Assembly (NCBI RefSeq): GCF_011297335.1
Contig: NZ_JAAOTJ010000006.1
Coordinates: forward strand, 186,001-250,000
Reading direction: 5' to 3'
DNA from: Catellatospora methionotrophica
GTDB lineage: Bacteria > Actinomycetota > Actinomycetes > Mycobacteriales > Micromonosporaceae
Length of the DNA stretch: 64,000 nt
Shown here: positions 41,220 to 50,784 of the stretch, piece after piece
Layout of the letters: every line of letters begins with the position of its first letter
Position numbering within the stretch: position 1 is the stretch's first letter
Notes under the pieces: generated by a model
Told to the model about the DNA's origin: nothing
Database searches by the model: none
What the model saw: only the letters and a program-made list of their open reading frames with translations
Program-made: the position numbers and the translations under genes

Positions 41220-43457
41220 ATGGCGCGACGCGACACCGACGAGCCGGAGGACCGCGGCCGCAACCGCCGCAGCGGCATCGGCGACGCGCGGGCCTTCACG
41301 CCGCGCGGCCGGACCACCCGCGACGGCGGCACCGGCGACGGCGCGGACGCCGCGGCGGACCCGCAGGCCGATGCCGAACTGCAGCGCCGCCGGGCCGAGC
41401 TGCGCATGGTGCGCGGCGGCCGGGCCGAGGAGGGCCGCCCGCCGCAGCGCCTGGGCCGCGTCACCGGCGCCCCCGCGAACCGCCGCCCGCGCCGCGCGCA
41501 GGAAGATCCGGACCTCGGTGACGGCGACTTCGACGTCGAGCCGCCGCCCCGCCGCCGGACCGCACCCGCGGGCCGCGGCCGTCCCGACCGCGAATTCATC
41601 GGGCGTACGCAGGCCGCCCGCGCCCGGGAGCCGCGCCGCGCGGACCGGCCGGCCGCCGGACGCAGCCGTCCCCAGGACCGCCGCCAGCGCCCCGCCGCCC
41701 CGCCGCCCGACCCGCCGAAGATGGGCGAGCCGCGCCGCCGGCTGCGCCTGGCCACCGCCCTGGCGCTGCTGCTGTTCGCGGCGATCGGCGTGCGGCTGGT
41801 GCAGTTCCAGCTCGCCGACGCGCCCGCGTTCGCCGCGCAGGGGCTGGAGGACCGGCTCGACAAGATCACGTTGCCCGCGCCGCGTGGCTCGATCTTCGAC
41901 AGCACCGGCGCGGTGCTGGCCAAGAGCGTGGAGGCGCGCTTCGTCGCGGTCGACCCCGAGCTGGTCGAGGAGCCCAAGGCGACGGCCGGGCTGCTCGCGC
42001 CGCTGCTGGGCAAGGCGCCCTCGGAGATCGAGCCGCTGCTGCAGAAGGGCAAGCAGGAGGTCAGCGGTAAACCCGTCCGCTTCCGCTGGCTGCTACGCGG
42101 GCTGAACGTGGACGACGCGAACATGGTGCGCGCGCTCAAACTCAAGGGCATCATCGTCGACCGCGACGAGCGGCGCGACCTGCCGGGGCACGACCTGGCA
42201 GCCAACCTCATCGGGTTCACCGGCACCGACCTCAACGGCCTGGCCGGGGTCGAGGCACGCTACGACCAGGTGCTGCGCGGCCGCAACGGGCAGCTGCGGT
42301 ACGAGACCGGCAACGGCGACCTGAACAAGCCCATCCCCGGCGGGTTCCGCCAGGAGATCAAGGCGCAGCCGGGCAGCTCGCTGATGCTGACCATCGACCG
42401 CGACGTGCAGTTCCAGGCGCAGCACATCCTGTTCGAGGGGATGAAGAAGGTCAAGGCGGTCTGGGGCGCGGCGGTGGTGCTCGACACGAGCACCGGCGAG
42501 GTCGTCGCGCAGGCCAGCTACCCGACGTTCGACGCGGCCAACCACAGCGCCGCCAAACCCGAGGAGCTGGCCGACAACGCCACCTCGGTGGTGGTCGACC
42601 CGGGTTCGGTGCACAAGGCGATCGTGCTGTCGGCGGCGCTGCAGGAGGGTGTGATCGAGCCCGACTCGACGGTGAAGATCGGCCCGTCGATCAAGAAGGG
42701 CAACCAGGTCTACTGGGACACCCACCAGTTCGCCGAGGGCACCAAGATCACGCTGCCGGGCCTGATGGCGTTCTCGTCGAACGTGGCCACCATCAAGGTC
42801 GCCGAGAAACTGGGCGCGGAGAAGCTGTACGAGTACCAGAAGCTGTTCGGGCTCGGCCAGCCCACCGGTATCGGGGTGCCCGGCGAGTCGTCGGGCCAGT
42901 TGCAGCCCCCCGAGAACTGGAGCGGCACCTCGTACGGTTCGATCCCGATCGGCCACGAGATGGCGGTGACGCCGCTGCAGATGGCGGCGGCGTACGCGGC
43001 GATCGCCAACGACGGCGTCTGGGTGCAGCCGCACCTGATCAAGAAGACCATCGCGCCCGACGGCAAGGTGACGCTGCCCGCGCCGGTCAAGTCGCACCGG
43101 GTGATCAGCGCCGAGAACGCCGCCGCGCTGCGCGAGATCATGGAGGCGGTGACCACCGTCGACCAGGCCACCGGCCGCTCGGCGGCGCTGCCCGGCTACC
43201 GCATCTCCGGCAAGACCGGCACCGGTTCGCAGGTGCTCAACGGCAAGTACGTCAAGGGCGAGGTGGGCTCGTTCATCGGCATGGCCCCGGCGGAGAACCC
43301 GCGCTACGTGGTGGCCGTGTTCGTCAAGACGCCGGGCGTCGGGGCGGGCGGCAAGGTCGCCGGGCCGGCCTTCCGCGACATCATGGCGTTCACGCTGCGG
43401 CACTTCAAGGTGCTGCCGAGCACCATCGCCTCGCCCAAGTTCGTCACGACTTACTGA
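41220..43457 (+). CDS. pbpB: septal class B penicillin-binding protein (FtsI/PbpB)
   Basis: A 745-residue class B PBP. A ~175-residue Arg-rich disordered cytosolic tail precedes a single membrane helix (LRLATALALLLFAAIGVRLVQ). The pedestal domain begins PRGSIFDSTGAVLA. The transpeptidase motifs are Ser463-Val-His-Lys466 in DPGSVHKAIV, SSN in MAFSSNVATIK, and KTGT in ISGKTGTGSQV. It cross-links septal peptidoglycan with FtsW. The long basic N-terminus is typical of Micromonosporaceae and mycobacterial PbpB, where it contacts Wag31 (family knowledge). ATG 41220 follows AGGGGCGACG. Confidence 0.95.
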   Translation: MARRDTDEPEDRGRNRRSGIGDARAFTPRGRTTRDGGTGDGADAAADPQADAELQRRRAELRMVRGGRAEEGRPPQRLGRVTGAPANRRPRRAQEDPDLGDGDFDVEPPPRRRTAPAGRGRPDREFIGRTQAARAREPRRADRPAAGRSRPQDRRQRPAAPPPDPPKMGEPRRRLRLATALALLLFAAIGVRLVQFQLADAPAFAAQGLEDRLDKITLPAPRGSIFDSTGAVLAKSVEARFVAVDPELVEEPKATAGLLAPLLGKAPSEIEPLLQKGKQEVSGKPVRFRWLLRGLNVDDANMVRALKLKGIIVDRDERRDLPGHDLAANLIGFTGTDLNGLAGVEARYDQVLRGRNGQLRYETGNGDLNKPIPGGFRQEIKAQPGSSLMLTIDRDVQFQAQHILFEGMKKVKAVWGAAVVLDTSTGEVVAQASYPTFDAANHSAAKPEELADNATSVVVDPGSVHKAIVLSAALQEGVIEPDSTVKIGPSIKKGNQVYWDTHQFAEGTKITLPGLMAFSSNVATIKVAEKLGAEKLYEYQKLFGLGQPTGIGVPGESSGQLQPPENWSGTSYGSIPIGHEMAVTPLQMAAAYAAIANDGVWVQPHLIKKTIAPDGKVTLPAPVKSHRVISAENAAALREIMEAVTTVDQATGRSAALPGYRISGKTGTGSQVLNGKYVKGEVGSFIGMAPAENPRYVVAVFVKTPGVGAGGKVAGPAFRDIMAFTLRHFKVLPSTIASPKFVTTY

Positions 43458-43519
43458 TTCATGTCATTAGAAGTCAGACACAGCGGGCACAGGTGTGCGG
43501 TGGGTCATGAGCCAGCGGG

Positions 43520-43525
43520 TAAGGT
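43520..43525 (+). promoter_or_regulatory. -10 element TAAGGT of murE
   Basis: TAAGGT lies 8 bases before GTG 43534, close to leaderless spacing. It suggests an internal promoter within the dcw cluster and picks the GTG over the two upstream in-frame ATGs. Confidence 0.45.
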
Positions 43526-43533
43526 CTGACGCC

Positions 43534-45156
43534 GTGCCCGGGAAACTCAGCTCCACCGCCGCCCCGCTGCGGCCCGCCCGCGTGGCGCCGGTCGGCCTCG
43601 CCACGCTCGCGAGCCTGTCCGAGGCCGTCTGCGCGGCCCCGCCCGAGGCGCTGGCGGCCGAGGTCACCGGCATCACCCACGCCGGTGACCAGGTGCGGCC
43701 CGGTGACCTGTACGCGGCGCTGCCCGGCTCGCGCCGCCACGGCGCGGAGTTCATCGGCCAGGCGCTGGCCGCCGGAGCGGTCGCCGTGCTGACCGACGCC
43801 GCCGGAGCCGCCCATCCGGGGGCCGCCCCCGCGCTCGCGGCCGGGGTGCCCGTGCTCGTCGTCGCGGACGCCCGGGAGGCGCTGGGACCGGTCGCCGACG
43901 CCGTCTACGGCTCGCCCACCGCCGCGCTGACCGTCATCGGCCTGACCGGCACCGCCGGCAAGACCTCCACCGCGTACCTCGTCGAGTCCGGGCTGCGCGC
44001 CGCCGGGCACGTCACCGGCCTGATCGGCACCGTGGAGACCCGGCTCGGCGAGCTGACCGTGACCAGCGTGCGCACCACCCCCGAGGCGACCGACCTGCAC
44101 GCGCTGTTCGCGCTGGCGCGGGACAACGGCGTCACCGCCGTGGTGATGGAGGTGTCCAGCCACGCGCTGAAGCTGGGCCGGGTCGGCGGGGTGCGCTTCG
44201 CCGTCGGCGGATACACCAACTTCGGCTCCGACCACTTGGACTTCCACCCCGACAGCGAGGACTACTTCCGGGCCAAGGCGCGGCTGTTCGACGGCCGCTG
44301 CCGGGTCGAGGTGCTCAACTTCGACGACCCGGCCCTGCTGCCACTGCGCCGCCCCGCCACCGTCACCTACTCGGCGCTCGGCGACCCCGCTGCCACCTGG
44401 CGCGCCGCCGACGTCGCCGAGCAGGACTTCGGCCAGCGCTTCACCGCGCTCGGCCCGTCCGGCCCGGTGCCCGCCGGAGTACGCCTGCCCGGCCTGCACA
44501 ACGTCGCCAACGCGCTGCTGGCGCTGGCCTGCCTCACCGCGGTCGGGGTCGACCCGCGCACCGCCGCCGACGGCATCGCCGCCTGTCCGGGGGTGCCCGG
44601 TCGGCTGGAGCAGGTCGACGCGCCCGGCCCGGTGGTCGGCGTCGTCGACTACGCGCACAAGGTCGGCGCGATCGAGGCCGCACTGCTGGCGCTGCGCTCG
44701 CTGGCCGACGCCCGCGGCGGCCGCCTGATCTGCGTGCTCGGCGCGGGCGGCGACCGCGACACCGGCAAGCGCCCGCTGATGGGGCAGGCCGGGGCACGCG
44801 GCTCCGACCTGCTCATCGTCACCGACGACAACCCGCGCACCGAGGACCCGGCGGTGGTCCGCCGGGGCGTCCTCGCGGGCACGGCGGGGTTCGCGGCCGA
44901 GGTCGTGGAGATCGCCGGTCGCCGGGCCGCCATCGCCGAGGCCGTGGAGCGGGCCAAGGACGGCGACGTCGTCGCGCTGCTCGGCAAGGGCCACGAGACC
45001 GGCCAGGAGGTCGGCGCCGAGGTGCTGCCCTTCGACGACCGGATCGAACTGGCCGCCGCGCTGACCGCCCGCTTCGGCGCGGGCACCGGGCCGCGGGGCG
45101 CGGCCGACCAACAGCACCCGGCCGACGCGGCCGCCGAGCAGGAGGAGGGCCGATGA
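43534..45156 (+). CDS. murE: UDP-MurNAc-tripeptide synthetase MurE
   Basis: A 540-residue Mur ligase that adds the third residue to the stem peptide. The ATP loop is VIGLTGTAGKTSTAYLVESGL. YTNFGSDHLDFHPDSEDYFRAKARLF holds the carbamylated-Lys region. The amino-acid-specificity motif is DNPR at about residue 432, diagnostic for meso-diaminopimelate rather than lysine. The C-terminal LLGKGHETGQEV is conserved. Micromonosporaceae use meso- or 3-hydroxy-DAP, consistent with this motif. The stop overlaps the murF ATG by 4 bases. Confidence 0.95.
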   Translation: MPGKLSSTAAPLRPARVAPVGLATLASLSEAVCAAPPEALAAEVTGITHAGDQVRPGDLYAALPGSRRHGAEFIGQALAAGAVAVLTDAAGAAHPGAAPALAAGVPVLVVADAREALGPVADAVYGSPTAALTVIGLTGTAGKTSTAYLVESGLRAAGHVTGLIGTVETRLGELTVTSVRTTPEATDLHALFALARDNGVTAVVMEVSSHALKLGRVGGVRFAVGGYTNFGSDHLDFHPDSEDYFRAKARLFDGRCRVEVLNFDDPALLPLRRPATVTYSALGDPAATWRAADVAEQDFGQRFTALGPSGPVPAGVRLPGLHNVANALLALACLTAVGVDPRTAADGIAACPGVPGRLEQVDAPGPVVGVVDYAHKVGAIEAALLALRSLADARGGRLICVLGAGGDRDTGKRPLMGQAGARGSDLLIVTDDNPRTEDPAVVRRGVLAGTAGFAAEVVEIAGRRAAIAEAVERAKDGDVVALLGKGHETGQEVGAEVLPFDDRIELAAALTARFGAGTGPRGAADQQHPADAAAEQEEGR

Positions 45157-46577
45157 TCCCGCTGACCCTGGCCGAGATCGCCGCCGCCGTCGACGGCACG
45201 CTGCACGGCGGCGACCCGCAGGCGCGGGTGACCGGCACCGTGGAGTTCGACTCCCGCAAACTCGCGCCCGGCGGCCTGTTCGTCGCGTTCGCGGGAGAGA
45301 AGGCCGACGGGCACGACTTCGCCCCGGCCGCCGCCACCGCCGGTGCGGCCGCGCTGCTCGGCACGCGCCCGGTCGCGGAGCTGCCGTCGATCGTGGTCGC
45401 CGACCCGCTGGCCGCGATGGCCCGGCTGGCCCGCGCCGTGCTGGACCGCCTCGACACGACGGTCGTGGCGATCACCGGCTCGTCGGGCAAGACGACCACC
45501 AAGGACCTGATCGGCGGGCTGCTGAGCGGGCTCGGCCCGACCGTGGCCCCGCCGGGCACGTTCAACAACGAGCTGGGGCTGCCGTACACGGCGCTGAAAG
45601 CCGACACGGACACCAGGTTCCTGGTGCTGGAGATGGGCGCGCGCGGCATCGGGCACATCAAGGACCTCTGCGAGATCGCCCCGCCGCACATCGGCGTGGT
45701 GGTCAACGTCGGGGTGGCGCACATCGGCGAGTTCGGCTCGGTCGAGGGCATCGCCCTGGCCAAGTCCGAGATCGTGCAGGCCCTGCCCGCAGCCGGCCTG
45801 GCCGTGCTCAACGGCGACGACCCGCGGGTGGCGGCGATGGCGGGCGTCACCGCCGCGCCGTCGGTGCTGGTGGGTCAGGCTGACAACGCGGACCTGCGGG
45901 CCGTGGACGTGGAACTGGACGGGCGCGGGCGTCCCTCGTACACCGTGGTGCGAGGAAGCGAGTCCGCGCGCGTGGAGCTGGGTCTGACCGGCGCCCACCA
46001 GGTCGGCAACACGCTGCTGGCCGCGGCGGTCGCGCTGCGCTGTGGCATGCCGTGGGCCGAACTGCCCGCGGCGCTGGCCCGGTTGCGCGCCGTGTCGACC
46101 CGAAGGATGGATGTTTTCGACCGTGCCGACGGTGTCACGGTCATCGACGACTCGTACAACGCGAATCCGGCCTCGACCGCGGCGGCGCTGCGCGCGCTGC
46201 GCACCCTCGGCGGCGCAGGTCAGGACGAACGGCGCACCGTGGCGGTGCTCGGCTACCACGCCGAGCTCGGTCCCGCGGAGCGCGACGGCCACGCGGAGGT
46301 GGGAGCGCTGGCGGCTACGCTCGGCGTCGGCCTGCTCATCGTGGTGGGCGAGTCAGCCGCGCCGATCCTCGACGGCGCGGCCTCCGTGCGGCATTGGGAA
46401 GGTGAGTCGGTGCTGGTCAGCGATCAGGCCGCGGCGATCGGCGTGCTGCGGGAGCGGCTGCGGTCCGCAGACGTCGTGCTGGTGAAGGGTTCGCGATACC
46501 GAACCTGGGATGTGGTGGACGCACTGCGCGAGACGCGCGCCCTCGCGGGCGCGAGTGACGGAGACGGCCACCGATGA
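45153..46577 (+). CDS. murF: UDP-MurNAc-tripeptide-D-Ala-D-Ala ligase MurF
   Basis: A 474-residue Mur ligase that adds the D-Ala-D-Ala dipeptide. The N-terminal [17 protein letters not shown] and [25 protein letters not shown] are typical of MurF. The ATP loop is [21 protein letters not shown], and [12 protein letters not shown] follows. [23 protein letters not shown] is the C-terminal domain signature. Starts in an ATGA overlap with murE and ends in one with mraY, so all three are translationally coupled. Confidence 0.95.
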   Translation: MIPLTLAEIAAAVDGTLHGGDPQARVTGTVEFDSRKLAPGGLFVAFAGEKADGHDFAPAAATAGAAALLGTRPVAELPSIVVADPLAAMARLARAVLDRLDTTVVAITGSSGKTTTKDLIGGLLSGLGPTVAPPGTFNNELGLPYTALKADTDTRFLVLEMGARGIGHIKDLCEIAPPHIGVVVNVGVAHIGEFGSVEGIALAKSEIVQALPAAGLAVLNGDDPRVAAMAGVTAAPSVLVGQADNADLRAVDVELDGRGRPSYTVVRGSESARVELGLTGAHQVGNTLLAAAVALRCGMPWAELPAALARLRAVSTRRMDVFDRADGVTVIDDSYNANPASTAAALRALRTLGGAGQDERRTVAVLGYHAELGPAERDGHAEVGALAATLGVGLLIVVGESAAPILDGAASVRHWEGESVLVSDQAAAIGVLRERLRSADVVLVKGSRYRTWDVVDALRETRALAGASDGDGHR

Positions 46578-47683
46578 GATCGATCATCGTCGCGATCCTG
46601 GTGGCGTTCGCGGTATCCCTCTTCGGCACCCCCCTAGCCATCAAAGCGTTCACCCGGCTCAAGGCCGGGCAGCCCATCCGCACGGACGGGCCGCAGTCCC
46701 ACCTGTCCAAGAAGGGCACGCCCACGATGGGCGGCGTGGTGTTCATCTTCGGCACGGTCATCGCGTACGTGGTGGCCCACCTGAGCCTGACCACCCTGCC
46801 CGAGAAGCAGATCGCCCAGATCACGCCGACCATCACCGCGCTGGTACTGCTGGGCCTGTTCGTGTTCTCCGGCGCGGTCGGCTTCATCGACGACTTCCTC
46901 AAGGTGCGCCGACGTAACAGCGGCGGCCTGAACAAGCGCGGCAAGCTGCTCGGTCAGCTGCTGGTCGGCGCGGTGTTCGGCGTCATCGCGCTGAGCGACC
47001 CCGGCTCGAACACCGAGACCGTCGGCTCGACCAAGCTCTCGTTCATTCGCGACATCGACTGGCTGGACATCGGCAAGGTCGGCGCGATCATCCTGTTCGT
47101 GGCGGTGGTGCTCGGCGCCACCAACGGCGTGAACCTGACCGACGGCCTGGACGGCCTGGCCACCGGCACCTCGGTGATGGTGCTGGGGGCGTACAGCTTC
47201 ATCGCGGCCTGGCAGTACCAGCACTGGTGCGCCGACACGTCCGGCTACGCGTCCAACGCGAGCAACTACTGCTACGCGGTCCGCGACCCGCTGGAGGTGG
47301 CGATGATCGCCGCCGCGGCGGCCGGGGCGCTGGTCGGCTTCCTGTGGTGGAACACCTCGCCCGCCCGCATCTTCATGGGCGACACCGGCTCGATGGCGCT
47401 CGGCGGCCTCATCGCGGGCCTGGCCATGTCGACGCGCACGCTGCTGCTGCTGCTCATCATCGGCGGCCTGTTCGTCATCATCACGATGTCGGTGGTGATC
47501 CAGGTGATCTCGTTCCGGACGACCGGAAAACGTGTCTTCCGCATGTCGCCGCTGCAACACCACTTCGAGTTGGCAGGCTGGAGCGAGGTCAACATCGTCG
47601 TCCGGTTCTGGATCGTGGGCGGCATCGGCGTGGCGATCGGCCTGGGCATCTTCTACAGCGACTTCCTGCGTGTGATGGGGTGA
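46574..47683 (+). CDS. mraY: phospho-MurNAc-pentapeptide transferase MraY
   Basis: A 369-residue polytopic enzyme with about ten membrane helices that makes lipid I from UDP-MurNAc-pentapeptide and undecaprenyl phosphate. The conserved acidic loops are [34 protein letters not shown] and [13 protein letters not shown], and the His-rich loop reads [15 protein letters not shown]. The N-terminal segment has [14 protein letters not shown] 46574 overlaps the murF stop. murD follows 5 bases later. Confidence 0.97.
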   Translation: MRSIIVAILVAFAVSLFGTPLAIKAFTRLKAGQPIRTDGPQSHLSKKGTPTMGGVVFIFGTVIAYVVAHLSLTTLPEKQIAQITPTITALVLLGLFVFSGAVGFIDDFLKVRRRNSGGLNKRGKLLGQLLVGAVFGVIALSDPGSNTETVGSTKLSFIRDIDWLDIGKVGAIILFVAVVLGATNGVNLTDGLDGLATGTSVMVLGAYSFIAAWQYQHWCADTSGYASNASNYCYAVRDPLEVAMIAAAAAGALVGFLWWNTSPARIFMGDTGSMALGGLIAGLAMSTRTLLLLLIIGGLFVIITMSVVIQVISFRTTGKRVFRMSPLQHHFELAGWSEVNIVVRFWIVGGIGVAIGLGIFYSDFLRVMG

Positions 47684-47688
47684 CATCG

Positions 47689-49089
47689 ATGTACGAGGGC
47701 CGTTCGGTGCTGGTGGCCGGGGCGCGGGTGGCCGGAGCCGCCTGCGCCACCGCCCTGGCGGGCCTCGGCGCCAAGGTGACGCTGGTCGACCGGGCCGCCT
47801 CGGCGGAGACCGAGCGGCTCGCCGAGGCCGGCTTCACCGTGGTCATCGGCGAGCCCGACCCCGGGCAGCTGCTGTCCGGGATCGACGACCTCGTCGTGTC
47901 CCCGGGATTCCCGCCGCACCACCCGCTGGCGCGGGCGGCCGCGGCCGCCGGGATCGACGTGTACAGCGAGCCGGAGCTGGCCTGGCGGCTGCGCAAGCCG
48001 GACGGGCCGCGCTGGCTGGCGGTCACCGGCACCAACGGCAAGACCACCACGGTCACCATGCTGGCCTCGATCCTCGGCGCGGCCGGGCTGCGCACCGCGG
48101 CGCTGGGCAACATCGGCGTGCCGCTGGTCGACGCCCAGGCCGGCGGCCCCGGCGGCTACGAGGTGCTGGCCGTCGAACTGTCCAGCTTCCAGCTGCACTG
48201 GTCGTCGACGCTGGCCCCGCACGGCGGCGCGCTGCTCAACCTCGCCGACGACCACCTGGACTGGCACGGCGGCTTTGACCACTACGCGGCGGCCAAGACG
48301 ACCGTATGGCGCTCGGCGGCCACCGGCGGCACCGCGGTCGGCAACCTCGACGACCCGCGCGTCAGGGCGCTGCTGGAGGGCCTGCACGCGACCGGCGTGC
48401 CCGGCCGCGTCATCGGGTTCACCCTCGACGTGCCGCCGCGCGGCTGCGTGGGCGTGGTCGAGGACGTGCTCGTGGACCGCACCGGCGACGGCGACGCCCA
48501 CGAGCTGGCCACCCTGGCAGACATCCGCCCGGTCGGCGCGCACAACGTGGCCAACGCCCTGGCCGCCGCCGCGCTGGCGCTGTCGGTCGGCGTCCCGCAC
48601 GAGGCGATCCAGCGCGGCCTGGCCGGGTACGTGCCCGAGCCGCACCGCAACGCGAAGGTCGCGACGGTCGGCGGCGTGACCTGGGTCGACGACAGCAAGG
48701 CGACCAACCCGCACGCCGCCCAGGCGTCGCTGACGTCGTACGAGCGGATCGTGTGGGTGGCCGGGGGACAGCTCAAGGGCGTCGACATCGACGAGCTCAC
48801 GGCGCGGATCGCGCCCCGGCTGGCCGGTGCGGTGCTGCTGGGCGTGGACCGGGCCGAGATCGCCGCGGCACTCGCGCGACACGCGCCGCACCTGCCCGTG
48901 GTGGACGTCGCCCGCACGGATGATGGGGCGATGGCGGAGGTCGTGCACGCGGCCGCCCGGCTGGCGCAGCCGGGCGACACGGTCCTGCTCGCGCCCGCCG
49001 CCGCCTCCCTGGACATGTACCCGAGCTACGCCCGCCGCGGCGACGCGTTCGCCGAAGCGGTCCACGCCCTACCGACCCCAGCGAGCTGA
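47689..49089 (+). CDS. murD: UDP-MurNAc-L-Ala-D-Glu ligase MurD
   Basis: A 466-residue Mur ligase. The N-terminal Rossmann domain reads SVLVAGARVAGAACATALAGLGAKVTLVD. The ATP loop is WLAVTGTNGKTTTVTMLASIL, followed by GNIGVPLVDA, VELSSFQLHWS and LNLADDHLDWHG. The C-terminal domain has WVDDSKATNPHAAQASL and LLAPAAASLDMYPSYARRGDAF. It adds D-Glu to UDP-MurNAc-L-Ala. ATG 47689 lies 5 bases after mraY. A perfect 24-bp hairpin follows the stop, separating it from ftsW in a cluster otherwise packed tightly. Confidence 0.95.
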   Translation: MYEGRSVLVAGARVAGAACATALAGLGAKVTLVDRAASAETERLAEAGFTVVIGEPDPGQLLSGIDDLVVSPGFPPHHPLARAAAAAGIDVYSEPELAWRLRKPDGPRWLAVTGTNGKTTTVTMLASILGAAGLRTAALGNIGVPLVDAQAGGPGGYEVLAVELSSFQLHWSSTLAPHGGALLNLADDHLDWHGGFDHYAAAKTTVWRSAATGGTAVGNLDDPRVRALLEGLHATGVPGRVIGFTLDVPPRGCVGVVEDVLVDRTGDGDAHELATLADIRPVGAHNVANALAAAALALSVGVPHEAIQRGLAGYVPEPHRNAKVATVGGVTWVDDSKATNPHAAQASLTSYERIVWVAGGQLKGVDIDELTARIAPRLAGAVLLGVDRAEIAAALARHAPHLPVVDVARTDDGAMAEVVHAAARLAQPGDTVLLAPAAASLDMYPSYARRGDAFAEAVHALPTPAS

Positions 49090-49099
49090 CCCGTTTTGT

Positions 49100-49164
49100 A
49101 TCGACGCTGGCCTATCACATCGAAATAAACGAGATCAAACTCGATGTGATAGGCCAGCGTCGAT
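49100..49164. repeat. perfect 24-bp-stem palindrome between murD and ftsW
   Basis: The arms 49100-49123 and 49141-49164 are exact inverted copies (left arm begins ATCGACGCTGGCC), around a 17-base AT-rich loop. Total length is 65 bp, as in family 1, but the sequence is different. Stem and loop are clearly less GC-rich than the flanking genes, suggesting an inserted element. It begins 10 bases after the murD stop. Confidence 0.85.
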
Positions 49165-49263
49165 CCCAAGCGGGGTCGGGCGCGCCAGCCGACTCGGCCG
49201 AAGCACCCCACCGCACAACAGAACAGCACCCCGTCCGCAGCGGCCGAGATCGGAGTCCTCTCG

Positions 49264-50784
49264 ATGACCGGTGACGCCCGTACGGCCGCCCCGCCCGAAT
49301 CGGCGGGCCCGCCGGCTGCCCGCGTGCTGCGGGTGGACCTGTTCACCTGGCTGGCCGCCCTGCGCGGGCTGCTGTCGCGGCCGCTGGCCTCGTACTACCT
49401 GCTGCTGGCCAGCGCGGGCCTGCTGCTGATGATCGGCCTGGCGATGGTCTACTCGGCCACCAGCGTCGCGGCGTACAGCGCCAGCGGCAACGCGTTCGCG
49501 GTCATCGCGCAGCAGGTCATCGCCGCCGTGGTGGGCCTGGCCGCGTTCTGGGTCTGCCAGCGGCTGCCGCGGCGCACCTTCCGGGCGATGGCGCCGGTGG
49601 CGCTGACCGTGTCGATCGTGCTGCTGGTGCTGATGGACGGCATCGCGCTGCTGCACGCGTCCAAGGCGCTGCCCGAGCCGCGCATCGGTTTCATCCACTC
49701 CGAGACGCTGTGGCTCTACATCGGCCCGATCCAGTTGCAACCCTCCGAACTGGCCAAGTTCGCGCTGGTGCTGTGGGGCGCGGACGTGCTGACCCGCAAG
49801 GGCAACTCGATCGTACGGCTGAAAGAGCTCTTCACCCCGCTGTTCCCGCTGGTGGGCCTGCTGTTCGTGCTCGTCGGCTACACCGACCTGGGCACCATGC
49901 TGTGCCTGCTGATCCTGTTCATCGGCCTGCTCTGGGCGGCGGGCACGCCGATGCGCTACTTCGGCATGCTGATCGGCACCGGCCTGGCCGGCATCGCGCT
50001 GCTCATCGTCGCGCCGGGCCTGGGCGGTTACCGCTCGGACCGGTTCGGCGCGTTCTTCCAGACCGACGCCGAGATCATCACCTGTACCGCCAACGACGAC
50101 ACGTGCTACCAGTCCAAGCAGGGTCTGCTGGCGATCTCCGACGGCGGCTGGTTCGGGGTCGGGCTGGGCAAGTCCAGCCTGAAGTGGAACTGGCTGCCCA
50201 GCGCGCACAACGACTTCATCTTCGCGGTCATCGCCGAGGAACTGGGCGTGGTGGGCTGCATGGTGGTGCTGTCGCTGTTCGCCGTGCTGACCTTCACCGG
50301 GCTGCGCATCGCCCGCCGGGTCAACGACCCGTTCCGGCGTATGGCGGCCTGCGCGGTCACGCTGTGGCTGGTCGCGCAGGCCGTCATCAACATCGGCGGC
50401 GTGGTCAAGCTGCTGCCGATCACCGGGCTGCCGCTGCCGTTCATCTCCGACGGCGGCACGGCCCTGGTGGTGACCCTGGCGGCGGTCGGCATGCTGGCGT
50501 CGTTCGCCCGCGCGGAGCCGGATGCGGCCCGAGCCCTGCATGCCCGTCCGGCCCCGAAGTGGGCCCAGCTAGTGTGGGCCCCGTTGCCACCCCTGCCGTC
50601 CCCGGCGCGACCCGCCGACGCGGCGGCGTCGCCGACCGCGGCGACGGGGGTGGCCAAGGCGCGCGAGCCGCAGGCGAAGGAGCCGGTCTCGCGCACCGCG
50701 GGACAGTCCCCGGGGGACCGCCGTTCGGGCGGTGCGCCGGGACGGTCCGGCAAGACGAGTGGCCCGGGTGAGAGGAGACGGTGA
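49264..50784 (+). CDS. ftsW: septal peptidoglycan polymerase FtsW (SEDS)
   Basis: A 506-residue SEDS glycosyltransferase with about ten membrane helices. YYLLLASAGLLLMIGLAMVYSATS is the first helix. The conserved loop IGPIQLQPSELAKFALVLWGAD is followed by DLGTMLCLLILFIGLLWAAG and the large extracytoplasmic loop with SKQGLLAISDGGWFGVGLGKSSLKWNWLPSAHNDFIFAVIAEELG, and PITGLPLPFISDGGTALV ends the core. The C-terminal ~100 residues form a Pro/Ala/Arg-rich cytosolic tail. Polymerises lipid II with PbpB. It is preceded by a 174-base gap holding the 24-bp-stem palindrome. Confidence 0.95.
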   Translation: MTGDARTAAPPESAGPPAARVLRVDLFTWLAALRGLLSRPLASYYLLLASAGLLLMIGLAMVYSATSVAAYSASGNAFAVIAQQVIAAVVGLAAFWVCQRLPRRTFRAMAPVALTVSIVLLVLMDGIALLHASKALPEPRIGFIHSETLWLYIGPIQLQPSELAKFALVLWGADVLTRKGNSIVRLKELFTPLFPLVGLLFVLVGYTDLGTMLCLLILFIGLLWAAGTPMRYFGMLIGTGLAGIALLIVAPGLGGYRSDRFGAFFQTDAEIITCTANDDTCYQSKQGLLAISDGGWFGVGLGKSSLKWNWLPSAHNDFIFAVIAEELGVVGCMVVLSLFAVLTFTGLRIARRVNDPFRRMAACAVTLWLVAQAVINIGGVVKLLPITGLPLPFISDGGTALVVTLAAVGMLASFARAEPDAARALHARPAPKWAQLVWAPLPPLPSPARPADAAASPTAATGVAKAREPQAKEPVSRTAGQSPGDRRSGGAPGRSGKTSGPGERRR

